A stretch of 64,000 nt of DNA from Spisula solida (taxonomy: Eukaryota > Mollusca > Bivalvia > Venerida > Mactridae), in contig OX365955.1 of NCBI GenBank assembly GCA_947247005.1, forward strand, positions 23,479,322 through 23,543,321, given 5' to 3'. Positions 21,571 to 32,795 of the stretch are shown one piece after another. The first letter of the stretch is position 1, and each line of letters opens with the position of its first letter. Made by a program: the position numbers and the translations under genes. The notes beneath the pieces were generated by a model. That model saw nothing but the letters and a program-made list of their open reading frames with translations, was not told the DNA's origin and ran no database searches.

Positions 21571-22316
21571 ATACGTGGGCTGATCCAAAAGTAATGTCAC
21601 TGATGCTATTAAATCGTCCACCATGTAAGAAAAACCACCAAATTTTACAAAAAGTTACATGCATCTTTTTTAAATATGATAGCAAAATTTCATAAAAATG
21701 CTACTTAGATATTAGCATATACATGATGCATACTAACGGACATCGCAGCAAGCCAGACGTCAACGACGTCATAATGACGTTACTTCCGAGGCACGAACTC
21801 CTCTTGACAATTTCAGCCCATGTATTCCTTTTAGACTCCTGAATTCATGCAGCCATTTATTTGTCCTTAAAAGTGTTCAATCAAGCCGACACTCGCTATC
21901 GGCATGTTAAAATCATTTCTTTGTGTCATCTGGATAGTCCTACAATTAAAATCTAACTCTATACACAATGGTCGCATTATTGAAACGTCGAACTGCATTT
22001 ACGGCGTCAGAAACAAACTTGGTATTCTTATCGGAGCTACCGCATACCAGTATTCCGGCCATCTGTTGACATTGATTCGATCATGACCATCCCTTAAAAG
22101 CATATACTACATGTATACGAGCCTATGTCGTCGCCGTGTGTATCATAAAGTTTCTAAGCTTACTATGATAACTTGTAGAAAAAATCCATTACTGCACGCA
22201 GCGTCGTTTTGGCACAAATCTGTATTGTTTTCGCTTAGTAATCAGTTTGTTGGTCGTTTATTGTAAGTTTCATAATTGAGTGATGCCACTGACATTTCAG
22301 CAGCAGACAGTTGTAA

Positions 22317-22625
22317 TGTAACATTGTACCAATGTTGTAGTTCATATGAGTTAACTCCGGGTTGACAGCTGCTAAATTTAAGGTTGATATTTTGACAGGA
22401 GGGGGTCATGATACACGGAACAAGCCGATTATTAGTTTACCTAATTATAGATGTTATGTAAAACATGTCTGGCTATACACTATATAAGCCAAGTCAATTT
22501 GTGTTAAGATTAGTTGAAATTGGAGCGCCGAGTGACGCTTGGAAGTTATGACTTGTATGTACACTGCAACTGAATAAACTGTAGAACTGAAAAGGTGTCT
22601 TTGAGTCTTAGCCCATTATGCTACA
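22317..22625 (+). repeat. LTR of the second copy
   Basis: It begins TGTAACATTGTACC and ends TTATGCTACA, about 309 bases. A CTATATAAGCC TATA box lies near 22480-22490 and a poly(A)-type TGAATAAAC near 22571-22579. Clearly related to, but diverged from, the 294-base LTRs at 6050 and 10964. Confidence 0.82.
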
Positions 22626-22752
22626 AGACTAAATTTTTGGTGATCGTGACCAGCACACGCGAGTACGAACCTTATACGATCAGGAGAGAGGTGAGTGAAT
22701 GTTTGTAAATTTCTATTTGCTTGTTGTCGAGTATTAAATCTATTTTCGAATA

Positions 22753-23139
22753 ATGACCGATGCTGATATTCAGCGTATTTTCGAAAATTTGTCAGTGCAG
22801 TTAGGAAAAGTTTCAAATGCTGTAGGAACTCAGTGCATTGGGCAACTAGTCCCTAAATTTAATGGCAATTCTAAGGAGTTCAAATTATGGGTTAAATCGA
22901 TAGAGAAATACGCAGTTTTGGCGGGTTTAAATGATGAAAGAAAAAAACTGGTTTCATACCAGACTGCTACCGGACCGGTGTCCGATTTTATACATAAATA
23001 TTTGAAAGAAAATCCTGCATGTACCTGGGATGTTTTTAAAACAGAAATTAATAGGTTTTTGGAAATGCGGGATAATGTAAACCGGTCATGGATTAAATGG
23101 ATAGAAAATGTGATACGTTATTTATTTAGACTACATTAG
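22753..23139 (+). pseudogene. Retrotransposon gag-like capsid fragment (128 codons)
   Basis: The frame starts MTDADIQRIFENL. It contains a segment of the form KFNGNSKEFKLWVKSIEKYA followed by KKLVSYQT and SDFIHKYL, the pattern of the capsid N-terminal part in Ty3/gypsy-type gag proteins. After about residue 106 the similarity ends and the frame runs into sequence shared with copy 1 (TCATGGATTAAATGG) before stopping. Full gag proteins in these elements are several times longer, with a zinc knuckle, so this is an internally deleted remnant. Copy 1 lacks the capsid part altogether. The open TTG-to-stop frame may still be translated from the LTR transcript. Family assignment is from the motif only. 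Confidence 0.65.
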
Positions 23140-24895
23140 ACTAATTAATAAATATGAATTATAAAATTACATGTAAATATAAAAATGAAAAATGTCAAAC
23201 CGTCAAAAATCATTCAAGACATGTAAATAAAGTTCAGATACGTAACTGAAATTGATAGTTACTTATTAAAATTTTATCATGTCAAGTTGTCAAGTGCATA
23301 TACATCACGTTGTAAATTGTAAATATTAATGCAGTGTTGTTATATAAAAAATTGAAATTTAATTAATGTATCAACTGTATAGACTTGTATATATTGAGTA
23401 TTAAATGTTGTAATATTCAATAATGTTTAGATGATTATGCGTTAAGGAGAGTCGGGTATGTAGTATTGTTTTACGGTTGTTTACCGTTATTTCTACAAAT
23501 AGATATTATGCGAACATAATTATTTGTAAGAACTTTTGAGTATATTGTCGAGATATTGAGTATTATATAGAAGTCGAGAGCAAATAAGTTGCATATGAAT
23601 ATATTTTATTCATTCTAACGACTATTATAATATTGGAGTTTAGATACGAGGGTCGGTATGTGTTATTGTTGTGTTGAGATAAATGTTATGAGAACATAAT
23701 TAGTAGTAGAGACATATTATATAAGAAGTCGAAGGCCAGTATTTATTAGAAATCAGAAGGCATATGAATGTATTTTGAAACGACTGTCTATAATATCAGA
23801 GTATAGTTAAGGAAGATCGTTAGTTGAGGAAGATCGGTTAATTGTGAGTCTTTGTTTTATTGTTATTTTTAACGATATTGTTACAATAAGTCGATAGCCC
23901 GTAAGGCATATATATAATTATGATTTTATTCATAAAACGACTAGTATAATATCAGAAGAGATAGCAATAATATCATTGTAAGGATAATCGGTTTATGTTG
24001 TAAATATTGTTTAAAATAAGTATATAAAAACGAAATTATTCACAGAAACATTTGACTATATACATATGTCATGAATACAGTAATTGAATATGATGAAATC
24101 GGTAAAAGTCATTAGCATGTTAGGCAATCAGCAACATAGGAATATTTGTCATTCAATAAAACGACTGTTTTATCCGATTATATCAATATTGTTATAGATA
24201 CGGAAAGTCGATACGTCATGTACACAAAATAATGAATAATGCAATTCATTAAGTTAGACATTAACTGTAGGGCATTCACTGATTATATAACGTTAGGATA
24301 TTAGTTTGAGAACTCAAGTTTAAGCACAATAGTAGTAAGTTAATTAATTAATTGTAAGCGTATCAAAGCATAAGAAGGAATTGAAACTTTCCAATGAATA
24401 AACTAATAAATAAATCAAAATAGTTACTTTGATAGAAGTCCATGACAAGCGTTCAACATGTATTTCCATTATGAGTAGTTATTATGATCACCATTGCCGC
24501 ACTGGGTACCTTAGCAATTTTATTTTGTTAAAAAAAATGTGTATTAAATTAAAAACACTTGATCAAGCAATAGGAAACTAATAGCATTCATACCACTATA
24601 TACCTGTCCAGACCAACAGTGAAAACACATCGGTTCGGGGAATAAGATGGATGGGAGATGAAATCAAAAATACCTTTTGAGTATTGTCTGCATGAGCAAT
24701 ACAATTACAAAACCATGTCATATATGGTGTAATACTCCAAACGATGCGAGACTATCAACAATCCCAAGTCCAGTATTCAAGTATATGCCTACCAGAAGAT
24801 GTGTGCTTCAAGAGGAAACTATACTTCAAGGCCGATTGCACAGGGCATCATTCCGGGTAGAAGTCTAAAACTTCACGGATGGCTCGGTGTATTAC

Positions 24896-24946
24896 CGACA
24901 TATCCAGATAGATCCAGATAGATCCAGATAGATCCAGATAGATCCA
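24896..24946 (+). repeat. Short GATCCAGATA tandem array
   Basis: About four copies of a ten-base unit, where the complete LTR element at 9310-9335 has one to two. Confidence 0.85.
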
Positions 24947-25414
24947 GGAATTATCAGAATATCGAATAATAGTATATGAACTATGTCAACGAGTATAAGG
25001 GGATTACTTCATCGGTCAAGTGGGAATAATTTGATGATCCATGAAATTAACATGGATATTATAGTAATAGTTTCAACCATGGCAACTATTGCACGTCGAC
25101 GCTGGATGCCGAGGTTACAGTAAGGTTACGTCCGATTATTGTCGTCTGATTTGGCGATTCATGTTTTAACATAATGTATGAAAGAAAATTGATATGATTA
25201 TGAAACACGTACGTTATTTTTACGTGCGGCGACATAACGTCATTGATATATTTTGAATGTTTATATAATTCAATTATGATAATCAAATACCGCAGCACGT
25301 TTCATGTTAATCAGAAATGGATTACTGTACATTTTGATATCGTTTTCATAAACCTACGCCCATAAACAAGCACACAATGGGGGCAGTGACATTACTTTTG
25401 GATCTACCCACGTA

Positions 25415-25830
25415 TATAGAAAAATATTTGCACATAAGAGGATCGACATTGAATATTTTATATATAAATGCGTTAATGTGTACGTATTACTAAATTTCTT
25501 AAATATCATGTCTAGTAATGTGACCGTAAATGCTAATAGTGAATTCAAATTCATCGTTATCTTTGCTATTATTGTTTATACTTTTTTAGCGATTTGCCCT
25601 TTTTAATTTAAACAAAATCTTACCAAAGAAATGTCTAAATACTGTATTTTAGGAGGGTTGTTGCTATTACCGGAAACAAACTATAAACTTTATTTGTCAA
25701 AATTACTCTCAATGAAAGACAAAAGCAAGAAATTAAGCTATGTATGTAATATTTGAACATTTATTTTGTGTGCAAGATTTTTAGATGTCCGGCCTCCGTG
25801 CAGCTAGATTGTGACATTACATAGAGGATA
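25415..25830. other. Intergenic, nothing recognised
   Basis: AT-rich with no motif. Confidence 0.45.
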
Positions 25831-25837
25831 TTTGTTG

Positions 25838-25959
25838 ATTTTGGTGTAAGATTGAAATTTATTTCACCGAGTGATCACAGAAAATCAATATGTTTAAATT
25901 TTATTTTCTGTGATCACGAGTGAAATGAAATTGATCTTACACCAAAAATTAGCAAATTT
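25838..25959. repeat. Palindromic repeat (hairpin)
   Basis: ATTTTGGTGTAAGATTGAAA on the left pairs with GATCTTACACCAAAAAT on the right. The inner arms share GAGTGATCACAGAAAAT and its complement. Arms of ~50 bases with a short AT loop. Similar in design, but not in sequence, to the hairpin at 7154-7276. Confidence 0.85.
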
Positions 25960-26985
25960 TCAGTTTATTATATGCCTAAATTTCTCTTAAAATATGCCGT
26001 AATTGGTTTAATTGGAAAAAATCACGTCGAAAAAAACGTCACGACGTGAGAAAATTTTATGACGTCATGATGACGTAACGCATATTTTAAAGCCCGGTGC
26101 CGTTGACGTTACTTTTATTTTTCTGCATGATACTGGAACCAGCTTCAAAACAGTGAAAATAACAAAGTGGTAATTTCCCTGTTATTTTCACTGAAAAAAC
26201 TCCATAATCCATTGAAAGCAAATAATAGGAGATGTTTTTCAAAACCGAAGGTTTTGAAAAAACATCTCCGAGACGTCTGAGTTTGGCTTTTTTCCTAAAT
26301 CAGCAGCCTATAAATGTCGTAGAGGCCGTACCAATTGTCTTCCCGGCAATCGTAACTACTCGGGTCTTTCCGTCATCGGCCGAAGTTTCGCCCCACTAAT
26401 AGCTGAAAAGGTATGGATTTCCGGTCTCATCGAAGATCCGCAGTGACGTACGAGAGTAGTTATGATTGGTACGAGGATTCAACCATTATTGTAATCTCAA
26501 ATTAGTTGAAAACTGACAATTCGTAGCTGAACTTCTATATTTTTTAGGTTTTCTGAACATCTGCAGATTTCAAATTACGCTATACAAAATAAATAAATAA
26601 TCCCGGGTCCGGAGCGATAGCCAGGTAACAGGGGAAGTAACTCAACATTCTACGTGATTGCATTCGTCTGAGACGCCGACCATCGATTACACGATGTAAG
26701 TACTTGTTAAGCAAGGAAAACCGTCTTTAATACTCGCAATTAGCATACTTATACAATAAAATCAACATCCGATGACGTATGTTGTTATTAAAGGTTTGGT
26801 AAGTACAACTTTCTACAAATTCCTGTCGTACCCGTTCCTATTCGTACCTACGACCGAAATTATTCGTCCAAGTTTCATTAGTTTGTACCAAAACAAAATG
26901 TAAAATGACTCTTTGACAATGTTCCGTCTGTATCATGTGTATTGTGCTTTGGATAGCAATGTTTATGAGATAATTGTAGTACTGT
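25960..26985. other. Intergenic with a small hairpin
   Basis: A 16-base-arm inverted repeat (AGATGTTTTTCAAAACC and complement) lies at about 26231-26268. Nothing else was recognised. Confidence 0.45.
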
Positions 26986-26988
26986 GTA

Positions 26989-27375
26989 CAGGATTAAATT
27001 ACTGATAGGGGAGAAATGTATTTGGCCAGCTTGACCAGTTTTCAATTTTTCAACTGAGCCGCTACAGTGTATACTGTACGCGTCCAATACGTTTGACTAA
27101 TGCCTGGATAGCTCAATTGGTAAAGTGTTCGCTCTGTTAGCATCTTGCCTATAGTCAAACCAACATGATGTGTGTATGCCTTCACAATAACATTGTTAAA
27201 ACCACAATTGTTTTGTGCATGGTTTTCAGAAGTGGAGGTTGGTGAGTCGGGCTTCGTCATCAGTGCCGATTTAGTTTGGTAGGAATTTCCCGTGCCCCGG
27301 CAGAGATTCAAACCAGGGACCTCTGGATCGGTACTAAGTTGAGAGCGCTTATCACTCGACAACTGTTCCACCAAA
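26989..27375. mobile_element. SINE-like repeat with tRNA-like boxes on both strands
   Basis: The plus strand has an A-box-like TGGATAGCTCAATTGGTAAA at 27106-27125. The minus strand has a head at 27296-27372 with GTTGTCGAGTGATAAGCGC and a GGTTTGAATCTC B-box. The left edge phrase ATTAAATTACTGATA also occurs near 28177-28191. The 114-codon minus frame through here is repeat sequence. Confidence 0.55.
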
Positions 27376-27509
27376 ATGTCTGCCATGAAAAGCGAAATTT
27401 GAAGACTGCATAGGCACAGTTATGATCTACTTATTCCAATTCATATTCACCTTATCGACATTACCGGATAAACATGCGTAATTTCAAAATATATAGGAGC
27501 CATGACTAA

Positions 27510-28052
27510 AACCCCTTTCACAATTGTCGTAGGAATGTTTTCGTTGCACGAGGCTTATGGGTCTACATGGAAATGTACCAATTTGCGCCTGGAAAGGGTG
27601 CGACAGCTCAACGATGCATTTTTGGGAACTATCGTGCGTCCGCCACACGACAGACAGACGTATGATGGTCATGCGATGGTCGCAGGTCATAACAATTGAC
27701 GCGCGAAAGCCTTAAGATGAACAGTTGTAGCACGTCCGTCGTACGATAAAAGCATTGTCAAACTATTAGCTGGTTTAAAAAATAAGTTTCAGCAGCTGGG
27801 TATAATTAATCAAAACGTCCAACCAAACTCTTTATTTTCAAATAATAATAAATATATGCAAATAGGAACTTGCTAAATGCTAGTATTAAACTGAAATACA
27901 TGTATGCATGATCAATTTAATTATAAAAATGCATTTTGTGGTCCGATGGTGTCAAACGCGACAAAATTTCTTAAGTTTGTTGTACGACGGACATAGGATA
28001 TTCCTCAAATTTACATCTAAGACTTGTCGTATGACAATTGTGAAAGGGGTTT
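27510..28052. mobile_element. MITE with AAACCCCTTTCACAATTGTC ends
   Basis: The left terminus AAACCCCTTTCACAATTGTC is inverted at 28029-28052 (GACAATTGTGAAAGGGGTTT). About 540 bases. The two overlapping small frames at 27484-27699 lie within it and are not genes. Confidence 0.8.
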
Positions 28053-28167
28053 AACTTTGATTTTAAAATGTTTGGAAAAATTTATTTGTTACAAGCTTCA
28101 TTTAAATGAGAGTTAAGAATTTCCCTGAAAAATATGCTAAAAGTGTCTGTCTGTAGGATGCCTGGAG

Positions 28168-28297
28168 CTAGTATAGGATTTAATTACTGATAAGGAAGAG
28201 AACTTTGTAGTAATCCACTTAGCTCACTCAGTAGAGCATTGAACCTTCTTAATATATAGCAAATGGTTCCAGGTTTGAGCCCTGGTCCGACTACATA
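28168..28297 (+). repeat. tRNA-derived SINE head
   Basis: CTTAGCTCACTCAGTAGAGC (A-box) and CCAGGTTTGAGCCCTGG (B-box in a paired arm) lie at tRNA spacing. The T-arm is well paired but the anticodon region is not, so I call it a SINE. Confidence 0.6.
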
Positions 28298-28632
28298 CTT
28301 TTTAACCTTGTTTCATTATTAACGTTCCCGTAGATGATACCATGTACTATTCTGTATAAACTGTTATATATAGTCGGTTATGTTACCGATGTACGCACGT
28401 GCGTAACATTAAATATAAATATAAGTCTCAAATTTTCACGAATCGTGAGGACCCCCAACCATAACCACCAACTTCAAGGCTTATGAGTCAATTCAAGTCT
28501 GGCTACGCCCCTGTCGTAGTATTCGATATTACACATTTCTGATTATTTGGCTTATTATTCTGACTAATAAATTTAAACATACACCGGAATGGTCATGTAG
28601 CGTTGTTGCTCATTTTGGCATACTAATTGGTT

Positions 28633-28992
28633 AAATTGGGTTGTTTAAATTGGGTCATTCAGCTTGGGCTGTTAAGCTTATTGGAGCTAGGTCATTCTGG
28701 GTGACACTCGACTAAGGCTTGTTGCTTGTTGAAACTAAGTCATCCGGCCGGGGCTTTCGGTGTTTATTTATTATTGTATCTTTCCGCCGTTTTACATTTG
28801 AAACTAGGTCTTTCTGAGTGGGCATTCAGCCTTTTGATTGCTGAAACTGTTTCATTCAGATTTTTGACAGCTGGGATTTGGGCGGATCATTTTTCTCGCT
28901 CGGCTGGGTGTTGGGCATTGTGCCTTGTATATTTTTATGATTTCGGTGCTCGACTGGTTAAGTAGAGTGTAGCCATCCCTGTCCGACTTAAT
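28633..28992 (+). repeat. Dispersed 'GCTGAAACT' repeat family, copy A
   Basis: Contains TTTTGATTGCTGAAACT, GGGCATTGTGCCTTGTAT, GTGCTCGACTGGTTAAGTAG and CCATCCCTGTCCGACT. The same ordered phrases recur at 34787, 37737, 40607, 41897, 47790 (minus) and 52850 (minus). The left part also repeats a short GGTCATTC/GGGC module internally. The 79-codon frame at 28726 is part of it. Confidence 0.85.
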
Positions 28993-29330
28993 GTTATCTT
29001 TTTGCTCAGCATCCTAACTGCAAAAAAACACATCCTAAGCAATACCAGTAAATTTTCTGGCTGCAGAAAACTATTCAACTTCAATATTTTATTTGATGTA
29101 AACATATAAAATGTTTATTGCCAATGCAATAATAATAATGTGGCATAATTTGATTTGTTCTTTCCCTGCATGCATTAATTCTAATCGTGAAAGTACGGCC
29201 ATCTCAGTTTGTCTACTAAATATTGCAATGCATAAAGCCGGGGTGATCAGAATTACATACATTTGAACAACCTCAGGTCTTTCAGCTCTTTGATTCCTGT
29301 TTACCCTTAAGTACATGACTGTAGTTAAAA
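28993..29330. other. Intergenic, nothing recognised
   Basis: No motif. The short minus-strand frame at 29089-29316 has no family resemblance. Confidence 0.4.
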
Positions 29331-29472
29331 TGCATACATGTTTCTTTATGTAAACTGTACATACATAGATACATACAATCTACATTAATTTATTAATTAA
29401 GATGTATACATGATTCTTTATGTAAACTACATACATAGATACATACAATCTACATTAATTTATTAATTAAGA
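29331..29472. repeat. Tandem duplication of ~71 bases
   Basis: Two head-to-tail copies share TTCTTTATGTAAACT and the stretch from ACATACATAGATACATACAA to TTTATTAATTAAG. Confidence 0.92.
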
Positions 29473-29474
29473 AA

Positions 29475-30420
29475 GAAAAAATCTCCGTTAAAGGCCATGC
29501 CTTAGTTCATATTAAATATAGTTAATTGGCCTAATATACATACAAAGTACATTTAGAGAAACGATAGCTTGATCACATGTTCATTATCTAATATAATATA
29601 TATTTTTAGATATGATGGTATATGAGATGTATTAAGTGCAACATGGACAGATTATTTATAGTAACCAATTGTGTTTTTCCGAACTCTGACGTCATCTTAA
29701 GTCAACTGTGGGAACCTGCTTATTATAAGTAATGTGTCATATACTGTACACTTAACCAATCTTATACGTGTGTATGTGTTTTTCCCGTATAGCTTTATTA
29801 CCTATGATTATTTGTTCATGACATTTTGTGTATATGCTATTAAATAGGACAAGATTAGATTAATAAAGTTTTTTCTTCAAAATTAAATACAGCGGATCAC
29901 TGAACCATGAAACATCAAAACACGTACAATTCATAGTAGCACATTATTTTTATCAATTAGAATTTTACATTATATCGTTACATTAGAAAAACCCACAAAA
30001 TTATGCGATTTTTCACTCAACAACATGGTGGTTTTTAACTTTTAAAAATACAGTTTTCAATTTTAAAATTGTTATCAGATTGTAATAAAATCAATTGAAT
30101 TGTATTTCCATCTATCCAAGTTGGATATGTTGAACGTTTCAATACGATCAAACTCTTTTTAACCGAGTTATGGGTAAATATATACATGCACCCTCAAAAG
30201 ATTTTATAAGTGTATTCCTAGAAATGGTTTCGCGCATTTTAAGTTAGCGGCTTTCGTGGGAGGTATCCTTTCGCGTAGTTTAATAGTCGCGAAAATATTA
30301 CCTCCGATGAATCCGCGAACGTTTCTAGAATCTTCATTATACGTACTTACTTGATCTCTCCATACATACTCAAATTCATGATCTTCAAGAATGGTTTGAA
30401 CATGAGAGGCTATATGTTGT
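29475..30420. other. Intergenic, nothing recognised
   Basis: AT-rich. The 85-codon minus frame at 30204-30461 runs into the adjacent MITE and shows no family motif. Confidence 0.4.
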
Positions 30421-30422
30421 AT

Positions 30423-30628
30423 ACAGTAAAACCTCGTTATCTCGAGGACCCATCGGGACAAGCCAAATGCTCGAGTTAAGCCAGGTGCTCGAAATATCCG
30501 AAGTCAATGATGAATTGTTGTTATGACTAATTGTAGCTGTGTTTATAACGAAAATGAGTTTGAAATTTGCTCGAATTAGGCCGGTTGCTCGAATAATCGC
30601 TGCTCGTATTACCGAGGTTTTACTGTAG
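30423..30628. mobile_element. Pogo/Tigger-like MITE, copy 2
   Basis: CAGTAAAACCTCGTTATCTC at the left and ACCGAGGTTTTACTG at the right, flanked by TA. In inverted orientation relative to the copy at 18921, and about 25 bases longer. The interior shares GGACCCATCGGGA and repeated GCTCGA motifs. Confidence 0.87.
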
Positions 30629-30631
30629 TTG

Positions 30632-31764
30632 TTTTCAACATCGTGTTTTGATACGCTATACGTGATTATATTGGAATTATATTGCTATGTATTTAAATTT
30701 CTTCGGAACCGGCGTTATTTTATGTTCGTTCACTATAGTCTCCTATCTTCATGCTTTTCATGTTTTCTCTGTCTTATTTTATAGGCATGTTAGAGCGGCA
30801 TCCATAGAATGTAGGTTTATTATTCTATGTTTTGAATAATAATGAATGAATTTCTATGGATTTCGCCCTGTCTTTCGCATGTTTCTATTGTTCTATTGTT
30901 TTTTTTGTTACACTGTAGTGAAATGAATCTATATTGTTAGTACGTTTGTATTTAATTTTAACTATACATTCACTATGTCACTAAGAACATCTTAAATTTT
31001 GTATATTATTATATATTCTTTATTTCGTCTCATTTATGTACATACATATAACATACGACATAAGCAGAACAGATAAAATGTACATAACCATTCAGTTATG
31101 AATTATAAGAGACAATTATCAAATCTTAAAATAATCTGATTATCATAAAATCACTATATGACTAGCTTGTACTATGAACTGTCCTATAAACAGTGCTATA
31201 TCACTATTTATAAACAAAAAACATTAATTGATATACAAAATTAAAACTAAGAGAATGTTGTATATGTTTACACTGTAGTAATGTTGGTGTTAAATAACTA
31301 ATATATTGAAAATATGCTGATTTATATTTAAATCATGTGTTAATTTTATCTAAATGTGTTGAAATTATGCAACACAATCAGTGTCGTTAAATGAACGTAT
31401 TAGTTAGAATATTTATAATAATAACAACATATACTATGACCACTCACATATCTATATAGATGATTTTGGAACATTTGTGTAGGCCTACTCATGGAATGTG
31501 CATGTCTATTGTATTTGAAAATGTATATAAACAAGATTATGTTCAATAAAATATAAGTTATCTTTATGAATTGTTATATATATTTTAATAATGACATGTT
31601 TGGTGGGATGAATCATCCCCCTTATTTATCTACCACGAATTGTGGTACTGAAGGGGTCTGTAATATTGACAATAACCTTTGGGGATCGTTGACGTATACA
31701 TACATGATGACGTAGTCAGTCCCCAGGGTATTGCACACTTGGATGGTGCATTCAATCACAGGAA
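30632..31764. other. Intergenic, AT-rich
   Basis: No gene or repeat partner seen. Confidence 0.45.
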
Positions 31765-31989
31765 CTGTTGATTTATTTGTCAATAATGGGGATTTCAATA
31801 CTCCACTGACAGCCGTCTGCAACATTGAATCACAGGAACTTGCATTTATAATTTGAAAAAAATACATTTTTTTTTCATTTTTTTTCATTTTTATTCTTCA
31901 AATTATAAATGCAAGTTCCTGTGATTCAATGTTGCAGACGGCTGTCAGTGGAGTATTGAAATCCCCATTATTGACAAATAAATAAACAG
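31765..31989. repeat. Near-perfect 93-base inverted repeat
   Basis: 31765-31857 and 31897-31989 are reverse complements with about one visible mismatch near the outer end. They are separated by ~39 bases of T-rich sequence. A transcript would fold into a long hairpin. The minus frame at 31622-31888 is a by-product. Confidence 0.93.
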
Positions 31990-32655
31990 AACAGAATATC
32001 TCTTTTATTCTTTCTCAATGCATACAAAACATGCATTTATGAGGAAGACGTAGATTAGACAGGACGTCACAGGAGGCTACAATACAGTTGTGTTAATTTC
32101 CGAAAAGCACTTGTTCACGAAATACGCTCTCTATCGTTCTTGAAATAATTATAATTAGCCACTTATGTGTTAAGTCAGAAAGTACAGCCAATGTCACATC
32201 AGCCTTACGAAATAATAATAATGATATTTTTTTGATAATAGCTGTATTGAACAATGAATTTCTTAATCCTAGTAAGCCAAAAGCTTAGCTACATTGGGTC
32301 CATCTGATCACAAGAAAACATCAACCGTGATGTATCAAATACATTAAAACATACAAATTCATAAATTAACAAGCTAACAATAGAAACTGACAAATGTTAC
32401 ACAAAATGTAAGTATAAAGAATTAAGAGATAAATATTTAGCAATGCAATTTCATCAGGCGTTTGTTAAATTATCACCATGCGTTGTCTTTGGAGATCAAC
32501 ATTTTAGAAACGAGTCTAATAAACACAGGCTATTAAGGGAACCTTTGTCGAGTTTAATACAATGTACTTTGTTTAAAAATTCTTGATCTCAAAGACAACG
32601 AGCGACGGATCGCGTTACTATAGTTACCGGGCAAAAAATCGTCAGAAATACACGT
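31990..32655. other. Intergenic, nothing recognised
   Basis: No supported feature. Confidence 0.4.
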
Positions 32656-32795
32656 TTTCGTGGTGAGCGTGCTTGCCGGCTAATCTGGCGACCCGGGTTC
32701 AAATACGGATGGAGGCACTCATACACCTGCCATATTTTAGCAGAAAGCTGACTGGCAAATAAAGGCTTTGCTCGGCAGTTGACCTAAAACAACAC
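32656..32795 (+). repeat. tRNA-derived SINE fragment
   Basis: A tRNA-like segment (GTGAGCGTGCTTGCCGGC, then ACCCGGGTTCAAATAC) is followed by GGCACTCATACACCTGCC. This last phrase is similar to CCATTCATACACCTGCAACC next to the SINE head near 57140. Confidence 0.5.

Larger units (their letters stand above)
22317..25108 (+). mobile_element. LTR retroelement, second copy, truncated
   Basis: One LTR (22317-22625) is followed by the same leader and candidate primer-binding region as the complete copy at 6050, a short gag-like frame, and an interior (23265-25105) aligned with 7410-9495. No second LTR was found before or after the break near 25108. It lacks the hairpin and the internal duplication of copy 1. 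A GATCCAGATA array (24900-24945) is expanded here. Confidence 0.82.
21572..25412. mobile_element. Mariner-like TIR pair enclosing an LTR-element fragment
   Basis: The left end TACGTGGGCTGATCCAAAAG with TAATGTCACTG is inverted at about 25384-25412 (CAGTGACATTACTTTTGGAT then CTACCCACGTA). Both ends abut TA. The AAAAGTAATGTCAC form resembles mariner-family termini. No transposase frame is recognisable in the flanks 21600-22310 or 25110-25380. The LTR-element copy at 22317 lies between the ends, so either it inserted into a mariner-derived element or the two ends come from separate insertions. Confidence 0.65.

Noticed and set aside
27042..27386. 114-codon minus-strand protein gene
   Set aside because: Lies within a SINE-like repeat with tRNA-type boxes; no family motif.
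28726..28965. 79-codon protein with hydrophobic segments
   Set aside because: Entirely inside a dispersed repeat whose other copies are not open in this frame.
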